From NCBI GenBank assembly GCA_026122225.1, contig JANEZZ010000976.1, positions 186,001 through 250,000 of the forward strand: a DNA stretch of 64,000 bases, in the 5' to 3' direction. The translations under genes were made by a program, and so were the position numbers. Source of the DNA: Heloderma charlesbogerti (Eukaryota; Chordata; Lepidosauria; Squamata; Helodermatidae). How positions within the stretch are numbered: the first letter of the stretch is position 1; the number at the start of each line of letters is the position of its first letter. The notes beneath the pieces were generated by a model. It was not told the origin of the DNA. It ran no database searches and saw only the letters and a list, made by a program, of their open reading frames with translations. Below are positions 10,501-22,003 of the stretch, piece by piece.

Positions 10501-10926
10501 CCTCCTAGAAATGGTGGCAATTGGAGGGTCATGACTCTGAAAAAGGGGCAGTCCTGGCTAATATGGGACAGTTGGAGAGTGAGGGACTCTCTGGGGTCCC
10601 AAGGAGAGACCATGTTTTCTGTTAATTTCGGGGGATGGGCTCTCAGACCTACAATCAAAGCCAGAGTTCTGCCACTACACTGAGTTATGCCTACGGTGCT
10701 TCCATGAAACAAACTATCTTCTAAGCTTTGCCTGCTTTAGGAAAGAAATGATTTCACACTTACCTTATTGTGGGCTTATGGCCCAAAGAACATTTGTCAT
10801 TAAAATCATATGCTGCTCTTGTCATATGATACCCCTTGATTAAGTGGCAGTGAGCCTATGTAGACTAGTAGCTGGGGAACATGTGCAGGAGGGTGCTGTT
10901 GCGCTCATGTCCTGCTTGTGGGTTTC
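10500..10926 (+). repeat. Inverted duplication, arm B
   Basis: This is the reverse complement of 6482-6902. Unlike arm A it stops at 'gtgggtttc' and lacks the last ~80 bp of the CR1 tail, so it is truncated at that side. Confidence 0.9.
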
Positions 10927-11394
10927 TCTACACAAGGCTGTTAATCTGCTGTATCTACTTTTGTTTTGTGTCTGGGAGTGTGTGGGCGGGTGTGCACGCA
11001 CAGAATTGAGATCTGAGCATTACACAAGAGCATTTCCTTTCCTGCTTTTCTGCTACATAACCTCTAGGTGGCACTGTGGTATAGCAGAGTAGAGAAAATA
11101 CACAATTGGAAAAAGCATTTTCTTTCACTTTCAGAGATAATACCATCTTTTCCCTACTCTAAAAAAACTCACTGAAACTGCTCTTTAAAAAGAGAAGTGA
11201 AACTGGAGGATCACAACACTGTCTAAAGAACCCATAAACAACCATAAGTAGGGAATGATGAGTGCACAATAAATACCTTGTGTAGAAAAGCTTTATTTTA
11301 CAAGGGATAGTAAAATAGGAATAGATGTCAGATTGCTTCAAATCATTTCACCAAGTCCCTTCTTTTATGCATCACTTACTTGTGGGGAGCTGAA
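10927..11394. other. Gene-free stretch
   Basis: No recognisable element. Two short opposing frames here have no protein motif. Confidence 0.4.
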
Positions 11395-13010
11395 GGTTTT
11401 TTTAATCAATTTGTATTGTGAGTTTTAACAAAACAAACAAGCAAAACAACATAACGAAACCAAAAAAAATTAAAATATAACATATTCTAAAATCCTCAGT
11501 TTCAAATATTGCAGTATTCTGGGGGGGCGGGGAAGAGAGAAAGAATAGATTTAGCGTAAACTTCAGTAAAAGTAGGCCAGATATCCATATCTAAATCCAT
11601 TTGCAAGTTTCACCTATATACCACTCTTTCAAATGTTGCTAGAGTTGTTAAGTCTTCAATCCATTGCATTATAGGCGGTGAGCTTTTATCCTTCCAGTAT
11701 TGTAGTATCAGTCTTTTAGCAACCAAAATGGCACGAAAGATCCATTTACGCTGACCATGTGTTACATTCCAAAAAGCAGGTAATTTAAGAGAACATTTAC
11801 ACCAGTAAATATTAAAGAGCTTTCCAGTAAAAAATTTATCCGTACAATAACTTCCTCCCAAAAGGAGGCAACTATTGGGAATTTCCAAAACATATGAATA
11901 AGAGAAGCATTAACTGCATTACACCTCCAACAATTAGCCAAGTTTGACAAGCCTTTATTAAAGAGACATTGTGGCATCCAATAGACCAGAAACAAAAGTT
12001 TTTGCTAAATAAGGTGTAACTGAAGATCCATAGAGATATCTGATACAGACGCCAAAACAGCGGTCCATTGATTAGACAAAATAAGACATTCCAGTTCCCT
12101 GTTCCATTCCTGCTGTAGTCCACATGTATCATATTTATTCATTGATTCATGTATTTGTAAACATGAATCATGGGTCAATATATCTGGACAGCTTCAATAA
12201 GCGTTTCCAGTAGCAAAAGAGACTCCGAGGCAGTAAAAGCAGCAGAACTTAATCTAGATACTAAAAAATGTTTCTGCAAATACTGCCATTCCACTGTAGC
12301 AGGCAAATCAAATTTATCTTGCAAAGTTGAAAATAGCAAAAACTCATAATCAACACCCAATAACTGATGCAGGGTAAAGATCATTTCATCTGTCCAGGTC
12401 CGCCACAAAAACATTTTCTTTCCAATTCTTAAATCTGTATTTCCCCATAAAGTCAATTAAGCATGAGAAAATGGGTCAAACTGTAATTGGCGTGGCATTA
12501 TATGCCACACATCTCTAACTGCCAAGATTGTAGGAGCAGCTCTACCTGCCTTAATATGCCAAGAACGTAATGCCATCCATTTAGAGAGAGGCTCCAGACA
12601 AGAAGATTCCAACACTGACCAAGGTGGAAAATCAAATCTGAGTGGGAAAGACCAAAATTTAGTACAGGTCAGCAACGGTGTGTAGCAAGATCCAGAAAAC
12701 CGAACCCACCTTAATTAATTGGAAGTTGCATCCTTTTCAAATATATTCTTGGTGGAAAGGAACCCGCTCCTCCCCCCAAAAAAATTACAAAACAAAGCAT
12801 TGCATTTTTGGAAATATTTGCCAGGTATAAGTATGGGGATCCCACGCATAATATAAATAATTCAAGGTATAGTATTCATTTTAAGTGTATTAACCTTACC
12901 CCATAAACACAACTTTAAAGATGCCCATTTACCTATATCTCGTGAAATATCATTAATCAAGTTATTTAAATTTAACCTAATCATTTGAGATATATCTCTA
13001 GAGATAATTA
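11395..13010 (-). mobile_element. L1-clade LINE remnant, C-terminal ORF2
   Basis: On the minus strand the pieces line up with the C-terminal half of L1 ORF2 in order. Near 12780-12960 is an 'ISRDIGKWASLKLCLWGKVNTLKMN' type block (thumb region). At 12175-12456 is LWGNTDLRIGKKMFLWRTW. At 11872-11960 is a CWRC...HMFWKFP...FW block, the cysteine motif near the L1 C-terminus. At 11610-11750 is a VAKRLILQYWK...PPIMQWIEDL block. At least four frames are needed to cover it, so it is heavily decayed. The AT-rich tail near 11395-11520 is the 3' end. The element is 5'-truncated at about 13010. Confidence 0.8.
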
Positions 13011-13971
13011 TTCTGAAGCTTATGGGTGTATTTACATATGGTTATGGGTGTACTTACTGTGCAAAAGGGTTCAGCTTTTTTATTATTATTTTTCTGTCAT
13101 TCACAAGTGCAAACAAAACCCCAACCCGTTTGTGTACTTTTGAAGAACCAAGGGGGGAAAAGGTTGCAAATTGAAAAATTGCACAGGAAAGGGGTAGCAA
13201 TTGGAGTGGAGCAGGTAGCTGGAAGAGGAACAAGGATACAAGAGGCGTTGTGACACAAAGGACACTGGGATATATGCAGGGAGTAGGCTGGAAGACTAAG
13301 GGGAAAACAGGCCAGCCTACAGCTCCAGCAAGCCGCCGAGTGCCCTATCATCTGTCAGGACAGAGTAGTGTGGGCTAGCAAGTGAACAACGAAGCCACCA
13401 TGGCTTATTTCCAGGATGGGTAATCGTGACATGCGAACTGACCCAGTGAAAGATGCTATTTTGAAGTGTGCATTTCTTTTTTCTCCAAAAGAATATCGTT
13501 TCCCAGAGTAGGGGGAGGGAGTGCTTTTTGCTCTGATAGAAAAAGTTTTCCCCATCTCTAAGCAGAGCATTTGTCAAGAAAAGCACTTGCCAAGAGTGGG
13601 AAGGATCTCTCTAGGGATCATACTGTGGATCACCTTTAAAATGGCACTTGCCACTTCAGAAGAGGCAACGCACAGCATGATGTGCAGTGCAATACATGGT
13701 CTTCTTTCCCCTCTCTTGGCAAAGAATTTGCCAAGAAAGGGGGTGAAATCTTGCTGCAGATGGCCTCCTTGAACATTGCATCACTTGACAAGAGGCAAAA
13801 ATAATTTCTGGTTGTGTTTACATGTCTCCCAGAAAATCCCTGAAATGGAGGAGGAGCCCTTTTTTTGTGAAAGCAAAACATTTTCAAGAAATGGCTAGCC
13901 TTGCATTGGCTACTCCTGCACATGGTTCACTATCCCTTGATGACTGTGACATCAAATGATGGCTTGCAGGT
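13011..13971. other. Gene-free stretch
   Basis: Several 70-95-aa frames exist on both strands, but none shows a motif. The segment 13580-13750 repeats the word 'ttgccaagaa' twice ('acttgccaagagtggg', 'tttgccaagaaagggg'), suggesting an old local duplication. Confidence 0.35.
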
Positions 13972-14120
13972 GTACATTTATGTATTTATTTATTGTTAAC
14001 ATTTATATATCACCTTAGCTGCTAGAAAGCCATCAAGCCAGGGTACAACCATTTTAAACCATAAACCCTTAAAACAATAAAAGCAAGAACATTAAAAACA
14101 GTAAAAACAGTAAAAACATT
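13972..14120 (-). mobile_element. LINE 3' UTR tail, antisense
   Basis: An AT-rich 'tatttatttattgttaacatttatatatcacc' type start followed by A-rich 'aaaacaataaaa' and 'cagtaaaaac' repeats is the antisense of an L2-like 3' end. No coding part is present. Confidence 0.55.
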
Positions 14121-14132
14121 AAAGTGACATAT

Positions 14133-14298
14133 TTTAGAGCACAGTCCTATGCATGTTTGGACAGAAAAAAGTCCGACAACTCCCAGCATCCCCCAGCCAT
14201 CATGGATTGCTCCCATACAGGTTGTAAATTTAGGGTTCAATCTTATGTATGTTTAGCATGGCTGGCTGGGGCATGCTGGGAGTTGTATGACTTTTTTC
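14133..14298. mobile_element. Palindromic MITE (P2) copies, the second split by the hAT insertion
   Basis: Two pieces lie in tandem. 14133-14199 is a left half ('cacagtcctatgcatgttt' to 'cccagcatc'). 14215-14298 starts again at 'agggttcaatcttatgtatg' and runs through 'tggggcatgctgggagttgta' to the 'cttttttc' target site. The missing right arm of the second copy ('tgtctaaacatgcatagg') is at 23524-23541, on the other side of the giant hAT. Confidence 0.85.
14291..14298. repeat. Left target-site duplication of the giant hAT
   Basis: CTTTTTTC, identical to 23516-23523. Eight base pairs is the diagnostic length for hAT elements. Confidence 0.93.
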
Positions 14299-14311
14299 TA
14301 GGGCTGTGCAC
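14299..14311 (+). repeat. Left terminal inverted repeat of the hAT
   Basis: TAGGGCTGTGCAC, exact complement of 23503-23515. Beyond these 13 bases the two ends diverge. Confidence 0.92.
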
Positions 14312-14445
14312 AGACTCCCCGATCCGCTTCGGACCAATTTGGACCCCCTCCAATCCAACTTGGATTCGAATCCAAAGCAAGATTCGAATATCCAGATCGC
14401 CCGTTTTTTGCATTTTCCCATTGACTTGCATGGGAAAACACAAAT

Positions 14446-14935
14446 GGTCATAACTTTATCAGTTTTTATGATACATGCATGGAATATAGGGACCTCTCCA
14501 TTGCCCTGGAGAGGAGGCCACCTGCAAAATTTCTGACAATTTGGACAAGTGGTTTTTGTGCTAGGTGGAGTTAAAATTGGATGTTTTCCACAGAAACTCT
14601 CAAAGCAAAGAGCTGTAACTTTTCCCTGTTTCCACATATGCATGTGACACCTTGGCCCCTCCCAGCTCCCCTTGAGGGCAACCCACTTGCCAAATTCCAG
14701 GCACTTTGGTCCACTGGCTTGTGTGCAAGGCGCATATGAAATTTAAGTTTTTCCAGGAAAACTCCCAAAGCCAAGAGCTGTAACTTCTCCCTGTTTCCTT
14801 GCACGCGTGTGACACCTTGCCCCGCCAGCCCCACTCCAGGGCATCGCTCCCCCCAAAGCCCAGGCAGTTAGGCCCACTGGCTTGTGTGCTAGGTGCAGGT
14901 CAAATTTCAGTTTTACATGAAACTCAAAGCAAACC
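14446..14935. repeat. Subterminal ~165-bp tandem repeat, three degenerate units
   Basis: Each unit opens with a 'taact' block preceded by 'gtcat' or 'gctg' (near 14446, 14611 and 14776, giving a 165-bp period). It continues with 'tgc/gca..gtgacacctt' and 'ccactggcttgtgtgc(a/t)agg' words. Units 2 and 3 are clearly alike; unit 1 is more diverged. Subterminal repeats near hAT ends commonly serve as transposase-binding sites, which would be the inferred role here. Confidence 0.75.
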
Positions 14936-15804
14936 CAGAAGGAATTGTGTGTTGAAGTGTGGGTCACTATGCCTACTATCTGCTGCAGGTTTCTCTGAAG
15001 TGCAGAACAAGTTTATTCTGAAGAATTACCAGCTCAGCCTCTATGGCTGCACATACACTTTACCTGGCTGGCAGGCTGGAAGACATGTCTATCTGCTGCT
15101 GTTTATTCTAGCACACACAGAATGAGAATTGATATTTTTATGTTTGGGGTTTTCTTTTCTTGGCCAGACCACTTCTGCCCAAACTCAAACAGGTTTTAAT
15201 GTAAAACCTGATTCTCGGGACCAGAAGGAACAGAGAGTCCTGCAAGAGCATATTAATTGTTACCCAGTTTGTGCAGTTGGTCCTCTCTGCTGAACTCAGG
15301 CTCTCGGTGGTCTTGTGACAGAGGCAGGAAGACACAGCAGCACTGCCAGTCGGGACCTGTGGTGGTTCTACCGCTCCGACATGCCAGCAAGCGCTTCTGT
15401 TGGGAAGCTCTGCCAGGGCAGTGGACATGGATTGTGGGAATAGTTACACTGGTTTTCGAAAGGAAGGATGTTCAAAAGAACAAATGAAAGAAACAAAGAA
15501 AGGGGGATGAATGGACCAAAGTGCGATGCCTTGCCCACTAGGTCATATTGTGTAGGGAAGAGCGGCTTGGGGTTGCAAGCCAGAGAACAGCAGGGCATCC
15601 CCTTAGGGAAGAGCGGCCTGTGGCCAGAAAGCAGGGACCTGGAGGAGGCTGGCAGAGGCCGACAAAGGCAGGCAGGCTGGCGGAGCCTGGAGGAGGCAGC
15701 CAGGCTGGCGGAGGGTATACATGTGACGGGATGGGGGGGGGGGAAGGACAACAGTGCCTTGAAACCTGACAGTGCCTTGCACACTGGGGCATCTGACTCT
15801 GGAA
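14936..15804. other. Unrecognised interior of the hAT, left of the minisatellite
   Basis: No protein motif was recognised in any frame. A G-run lies at 15732-15742. The bases from about 15751 contain two degenerate 'acagtgccttg' words, which look like decayed edge units of the following array. Confidence 0.5.
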
Positions 15805-18639
15805 GGGCCATTCGATTCTGTAAAGGGGACAGTGCCCAGCCCAGAGGGGCAATTCGATTCTGTAAAGCGGACAGTGCCCAGCCCAGAGGGGCAATTCGAT
15901 TCTGTAAAGCGGACAGTGCCTAGCCCAGAGGAGCAATAAGATTCTGTAACGTGGACAGTGCCCAGCCCAGAGGGGCAATTCGATTCTGTAAAGCGGACAG
16001 TGCCCAGCCCAGAGGGGCAATTCGATTCTGTAAAGCGGACAGTGCCTAACCCAGAGGGGCAATTCGATTCTGTAAAGCGGACAGTGCCCAGCCCAGAGGG
16101 GCAATTCAATTCTGTAAAGCGGACAGTGCCTAACCCAGAGGGGCAATTCGATTCTATAAAGCAGACAGTGCCTAACCCAGAGGGGCAATTTGATTCTGTA
16201 AAGCGGACAGTGCCCAGCCCAGAGGGGCAATTCAATTCTGTAAAGCGGACAGTGCCTAACCCAGAGGGGCAATTCGATTCTGTAAAGCAGACAGTGCCTA
16301 ACCCAGAGGGGCAATTCGATTCTGTAAAGGGGACAGTGCCCAGACCAGAGGGGCAATTCGATTCTGTAAAGGGGACAGTGCCCAGCCCAGAGGGGCCATT
16401 CAATTCTGTAAAGCGGACAGTGCCCAGCCCAGAGGGGCCATTCGATTCTGTAACGAGGACAGTGCCCAGCCCAGAGGGGCAATTTGTTTCTGTAAAGCGG
16501 ACAGCGCCCAGACCAGAGGGGCCATTCGATTCTGTAAAGCGGACAGCGCCCAGACCAGAGGGGCCATTCGATTCTGTAAAGGGGACAGTGCCCAGCCCAG
16601 AGGGGCCATTCGATTCTGTAAAGGGGACAGTGCCCAGCCCAGAGGGGCCATTCGATTCTGTAAAGCGGACAGTGCCCAGCCCAGAGGGGCAATTCGATTC
16701 TGTAACGTGGACAGTGCCCAGCCCAGAGGGGAAATTCGATTCTGTAAAGGGGACAGTGCCTAGCCCAGAGGGGAAATTCGATTCTGTAAAGGGGACAGTG
16801 CCTAGCCCAGAGGGGCCATTCGATTCTGTAAAGGGGACATTCAATTCTGTAAAGGGGACAGTGCCCAGCCCAGAGGGGCCATTCGATTCTGTAAAGCGGA
16901 CAGTGCCCAGCCCAGAGGGGCAATTCGATTCTGTAAAGCGGACAGTGCCCAGCCCAGAGGGGCAATTCGATTCTGTAACGTGGACAGTGCCCAGCCCAGA
17001 GGGGAAATTCGATTCTGTAAAGGGGACAGTGCCTAGCCCAGAGGGGAAATTCGATTCTGTAAAGGGGACAGTGCCTAGCCCAGAGGGGCCATTCGATTCT
17101 GTAAAGGGGACATTCGATTCTGTAAAGGGGACAGTGCCCAGCCCAGAGGGGCCATTCGATTCTGTAAAGCGGACAGTGCCCAGCCCAGAGGGGCCATTCG
17201 ATTCTGTAAAGCGGACAGTGCCCAGCCCAGAGGGGCCATTCAATTCTGTAAAGCGGACAGTGCCCAGCCCAGAGGGGCAATTCGATTCTGTAAAGCGGAC
17301 AGTGCCCAGCCCAGAGGGGCAATTCGATTCTGTAAAGCGGACAGTGCCCAGCCCAGAGGGGCCATTTGATTCTGTAAAGCGGACAGTGCCTAGCCCAGAG
17401 GGGCAATTCGATTCTGTAACGCGGACAGTTCCTAGCCCAGAGGGGCCACTCGATTCTGTAAAGTGGACAGTGCCTAGCCCAGAGGGGCCATTTGATTCTG
17501 TAAAGCGGACAGTGCCCAGCCCAGAGGGGCCATTTGATTCTGTAAAGCAGACAGTGTCCAGCCCAGAGGGGCAATTCGATTCTGTAAAGCGGACAGTGTC
17601 TAGCCCAGAGGGGCAATTCGATTCTGTAAAGGGGAGAGTGCCTAGCCCAGAGGGGCCATTTGATTCTGTAAAGCGGACAGTGCCTAGCCCAGAGGGGCCA
17701 TTTGATTCTGTAACACGGACAGTGCCTGGTCCAGAGGGGCAATTTGATTCTGTAACGCAGACAGTGCCTGGTCCAGAGGGGCAATTCGATTCTGTAACGC
17801 AGACAGTGCCTGGTCCAGAGGGGAAATTCGATTTTGTAAAGCGGACAGTGCCTAACCCAGAGGGGCAATTCGATTCTGTAAAGCGGACAGTGCCTAGCCC
17901 AGAGGGGCAATTCGATTCTGTAAAGCGGACAGTGCCTAGCCCAGAGGGGCCATTTGATTCTGTAAAGCGGACAGTGCCCAGCCCAGAGGGGCCATTTGAT
18001 TTTGTAAAGGGGACTGTGCCCAGCTCAGAGGGGCCATTTGATTCTGTAACGCGGACAGTGCCTGGTCCAGAGGGGCAATTTGATTCTGTAACGCGGACAG
18101 TGCCTGGTCCAGAGGGGCAATTCGATTCTGTAACGCAGACAGTGCCTGGTCCAGAGGGGAAAATCGATTTTGTAAAGCGGACAGTGCCTAACCCAGAGGG
18201 GCAATTCGATTCTGTAAAGCGGACAGTGCCTAGCCCAGAGGGGCAATTCGATTCTGTAAAGCGGACAGTGCCCAGCCCAGAGGGGCCATTTGATTCTGTA
18301 AAGGGGACTGTGCCCAGCCCAGAGGGGCCATTTGATTCTGTAAAGGGGACTGTGCCCAGCCCAGAGGGGCAATTCGATTCTGTAAAGCGGACAGTGTCTA
18401 GCTCAGAGGGGCAATTCGATTCTGTAAAGCGGACAGTGCCTAGTCCAGAGGGGAAATTTGATTCTGTAAAGGGGACAGTGCCTAGCCCAGAGGTGCAATT
18501 CAATTCTGTAAAGCGGACAGTGCCTAGCCCAGAGGGGAAATTCGATTCTGTAAAGGGGGGCAATTCGATTCTGTAAAGGGGACAGTGCCCAGCCCAGAAG
18601 GGCAATTAGATTCTGTAAAGCGGACAGTGCCTAGCCCAG
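15805..18639. repeat. 42-bp minisatellite array, about 67 units
   Basis: The unit is 42 bp and reads, in two parts, 'gacagtgcccagcccagagg' + 'ggcaattcgattctgtaaag' + 'cg'. It repeats for 2,835 bp. Variants are limited: gccca/gccta, agc/aac/ggt before 'ccagag', caa/cca/aaa before 'ttcgat', and cgg/ggg/cag at the unit end. Higher-order repeats are visible: a 273-bp block with a half unit (half units start near 16833 and 17106) and a 336-bp block of eight units (17815 versus 18151). These show amplification by unequal exchange in blocks. Many unit differences sit at CpG positions (ttcgat to tttgat or ttcaat; aagcgg to aagcag or aagtgg). The array lies wholly inside the giant hAT. Confidence 0.97.
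15958..18576 (+). other. 872-codon open frame through the minisatellite, probably not a gene
   Basis: The frame translates as about 62 copies of a 14-residue unit TVPSPEGQFDSVKR with variants at N/S, Q/P/K, K/T and R/G/W/Q. There is no signal peptide, no non-repetitive domain and no evident initiation context. The minus strand is equally open (15603-18605, 1000 codons; 15538-17910, 790 codons). Openness on both strands is expected once a 42-bp (14-codon) unit lacks stops. Unit differences are often non-synonymous and CpG-driven. I therefore regard the frame as a by-product of the repeat, while noting that transcription is untested. Confidence 0.85.
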
Positions 18640-19185
18640 TCAAAGGTATTCTTGAGATGGGACAACGAGTAGCCCAACAAGGCATATTTTCCATGGAAGA
18701 CCTGCCTGGGGCAAGGTGGTTGGACACGGAAACAAACCAAAGCCAAGACTTTCCAGATGGCACTTATATAGGGGAACACCCTGAGGGGTGACTGCAGTTC
18801 CACCACTCTGGGCCCAACACCAAGAGCAAATGAAGGAGCAATGCAGAAAGAGAACACCCTACATGCTGAAGGGAAGAGGGAGGGGAGTCATGCTGCATTA
18901 TTCACCAGGACCTGAAACTGGAGAATGAACCAATCTCTTCCAGCCCAAGTAATACAGGAATCTACTGTTTTGAAACAAAAAGCCCACCAACTCAAGGCAG
19001 GGACATTGACATTAAAAATAATAAAATACCAAAATTGGTTCTCCGGAGACTCTTTCCCTGAGGGCGGAAGAGAACACAGCCTGTCTGCCAGGAGGGCCAA
19101 TCCACACAGCAGAACCATGCCATCTCAGTGGAACTGGAGGGAGACAGATGCTACAGCATCTCCTCACATTCAGAGCTAGGTTCCA
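18640..19185. other. hAT interior between minisatellite and transposase
   Basis: No recognisable protein or repeat. On the strand of the transposase this is downstream sequence, so it may hold the 3' UTR. Confidence 0.45.
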
Positions 19186-22003
19186 TCACTGAGTGCAGAG
19201 ACTGACATAATGAAGTATGGCGGAGGACGAGGATGACAACAACAACGACAACAACATATATGCCCTGAGTGGAGGACCCTTACAGATACAGACATGGTAG
19301 TATATCACCCCCTTGGGTAAAACCATAGTTGGGTTGGTGTACTGAAGCTCAGCAAAGTAATAATAGGAAGAATAGTACAAATAAGTCCTACTTATCACAA
19401 TTGAATAACTGGAATGCCACACCTGGAAAGACAAAGGAAAGCAGCCCAAAGAAGGAGAAACAGCGCAGTTAGTGTGATTGTGTGTGCAGCTCAAATCACC
19501 CGAGGGATTGAGGGTGGGGTAGCTCAGCAGGGGCATGTTGACTTTGAGGAAGACCAGATGCTCCACTAAGTCCAAGCAGGAGCGGTGGAGTGTCACCATG
19601 TCACCGGCCATGGAGAATACCCTCTCATCGGGGACGCTAGTGGGTGGGCAGCTGAGTCTTTCCCTGGCCACACGAGCCAGGTTTGGCCAAGTAGGCTGTG
19701 GGATGACCAGTAGGCCATGGGGTCCATGGTCCAGTCTTCCAGAGGCTGTGCCAGGTAATGCTGCACAGATATTGCGGCGGCATCCTGGTGGATGGGTTGG
19801 GTGCGTCTCCCCCCAACCGCTGACTGCACTGCCCTGGTCCATAACCCCTGGCCTGTGGTCCTGCTGGGACTGATACCACTGGAAAGGATGGGGAACGATC
19901 TCCTCGCCTCCTCCTCCTCTGGCACCTGCCCCAGCCTTTTCATCTGTTCCTCCCTCACTTGCCCCACCAGTTTTTCCAGCCACAGCATCCAGGAGTTGTC
20001 CCCACAAAGTCCATCTTTCAGGTGCGGATCATATATGGTGGCCAACGTGTATGTCCTCTCCCAGTACAGGGGCTCTACCCGCTGAACTAGGCCATCCCTC
20101 AGCCTTGTCACCACTACCCGCATGTCTGGCAGGAAGCACCTGCCTGTGACGAGGTCCCCGGTCTCCAGAAACTCGCCCATCTGCTTCTGGAGATGCCGGG
20201 CCACAGGGATCACCTGGCTGAGGAGGGTGGTGCCAGTGCTCAGGGTCTCAGTGGCCTCAACGAACAGCTTGAAGACCACCATGAGCTGGGACATGGCATC
20301 CCACTGCTACCTGCCCAGGGGTGCCTGGATACCAATGAACCTGACCCTACACACCTCGTGGACAGCACGCTGTTGCTGCAACATACGCTCGAGCATGAGG
20401 TAGGAGGAGTTCCAGCGTGTTGCCACATCTCGCACCAGCCTGTGCTGCAGGAGCCCCGACTCCACCTGCTGCTTCTGTAGCAGCCCACTGCGCTTGGTGC
20501 TGTCGTGGAAGTGCCCAGCCACCTTCCTGCAGCTCTCCAGCGGGTTACAGACGCCGGACACAGGGGTGGGATACGCCTTGCTGCTGCCCATTCCGAGGGC
20601 ATCCCTCTTGGTCATGTTGAAGATATGAGAGATGCAGTGGATGCCCTCGAATCCGCCGTCGTGCACAGCCTTCACCACGTTGAGCCCATGTATCCGCAGG
20701 TAAGCTGGTGACCAGCCAACCACCCCTCCACCATGCAGTTCATGGCCTCCATTGTCTTTGCTGCCATGTGGGACTGGTCCAGGACTTGCGTGTGAAGGAG
20801 GGCCCACCAGTACCCATCCTTCTCGCCAGTCCCAGAAGTGCTGGCCACTACCATCCCTGGGGCTGCCCGCCAGTGAGCTGTCAGAGACAAGTAAGTGTGT
20901 GCTCCGCCCTCACTGGACCTGGATCAAATGTCCAAGGTGAAGTGCACCATCTGCGACTCTGCCTGGCGCAGACGGTCCACCACTTTCTTCTGGCATGCCC
21001 ATTACAGGGAGGACACCACCCGCCTGCTAAGGGTGGTGCGACATGGCAGCTTGTAGTAGGGCACCAACGGGGCCATCAACCTCTTGAACACCGCATTTTT
21101 GATGAGGCAGAATGGCTGGTTGTCCACGCCACCATCTCACCGATTTAGTTGGTGATCTGGTCGGGCGCTGGAAACCTCCACCTGGTGAACACATACTTCC
21201 CCCACCCCATCTCCTCCATGGTGGCCTGCCTAAGCCTCTTGGGGGTGAGAGACAGAGAGCTTGCAGGAGTTCCGGCAGCACTACCAGCCTTCTGCTTGCC
21301 CCTGCTGCCAGCCTGCTGGGATGTAGGGCTTCTTCCTCAAACAAGACCAATTGGTGTTGCCTCCTTACCTGCTGGTGCTGTATTGTCCTGGCTGTTTCCC
21401 CCTGCTGAGAGATGCCTTGCAGTGGTGGCACACATCAGCGCTGGGATCCGCTCCCAACTCAAAGTGGTCCCACACAATGCTGCCCTGACGTTTCGGGGGA
21501 GGAGGAGATGCAGACTGCCTGCCTTGAGTCTGGGGGGGCACCCCACGAGCGGGGGGAACAATGGAAGAGGGGCCAAATGCTGGAGCCTCTGCCTGCTGCT
21601 CCTCCTCCAGCACACCCTGAAGGATCTCCTCCTCTTCACCCTCCACCACGCTGAGGATGGCAGACATCTCTGACCTAATGTCCATCAACGGGCTCTCCTC
21701 TTCCACTACAGGAGATGCTGCTCTGCCTTGGGCAAGAGTGTGACTACTGCACCTGCCGACGTGAGCCTCCTCGAACAGTGACCTCCAAGCACTGCAACTG
21801 GCCTGCTGCCCTACTGCACCAGGACGCAGTATCTGGACTAGGGGACAGACAGCTTGCCTAACGGTGCTGCTAGAGACAGCCGCACCTCTCCCACCTCTGC
21901 CCCTACCAACACCTCGAAGATGCCTCATACTGCGCTGGATTGCTTTGCCACACAGTGGAGTGTTATTGAAATAAGAAGATAATATAAATACTATATGTCT
22001 CAT
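19186..22003 (-). pseudogene. hAT transposase with BED zinc finger, decayed
   Basis: The transposase would cut and join the ends of its own element in the nucleus. Reading the minus strand from 22003, an N-terminal glycine/arginine-rich segment is followed by a BED-finger start near 21370-21480 (VWDHFELG...CHHC). A degraded stretch follows with the conserved order of hAT blocks: FCLIKNA and KRLMAPLVPYYKLP (21030-21110), LTAHWRAAPGM (20860-20885), then HCISHIF and DVATRWNSSYLMLERML (20370-20640). After these come VIPVARHLQKQM (20130-20240), LATIYDPHLKDG (20000-20050), and the C-terminal dimerisation block SCPPTSVPDERVFSMAGDMVT with LVFLKVNMPLL (19530-19665). The blocks fall in different frames and there are in-frame stops, for example TAA in the THR/ASN region near 21150, so this copy is dead. 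The coding part is much richer in GC than its surroundings. It is not a domesticated ZBED gene, because intact element ends flank it and the frame is broken. Confidence 0.9.

Noticed and set aside
15958..18576. 872-aa repetitive protein gene
   Set aside because: The frame is a consequence of a stop-free 42-bp unit; the opposite strand is equally open, there is no non-repeat domain, and variation is CpG-driven.
15805..18639. CRISPR array
   Set aside because: Units are contiguous with no unique spacers, and the context is a vertebrate genome.
19186..22003. Domesticated ZBED-type host gene
   Set aside because: Frameshifts and stops break it, and perfect transposon ends and target duplications surround it.
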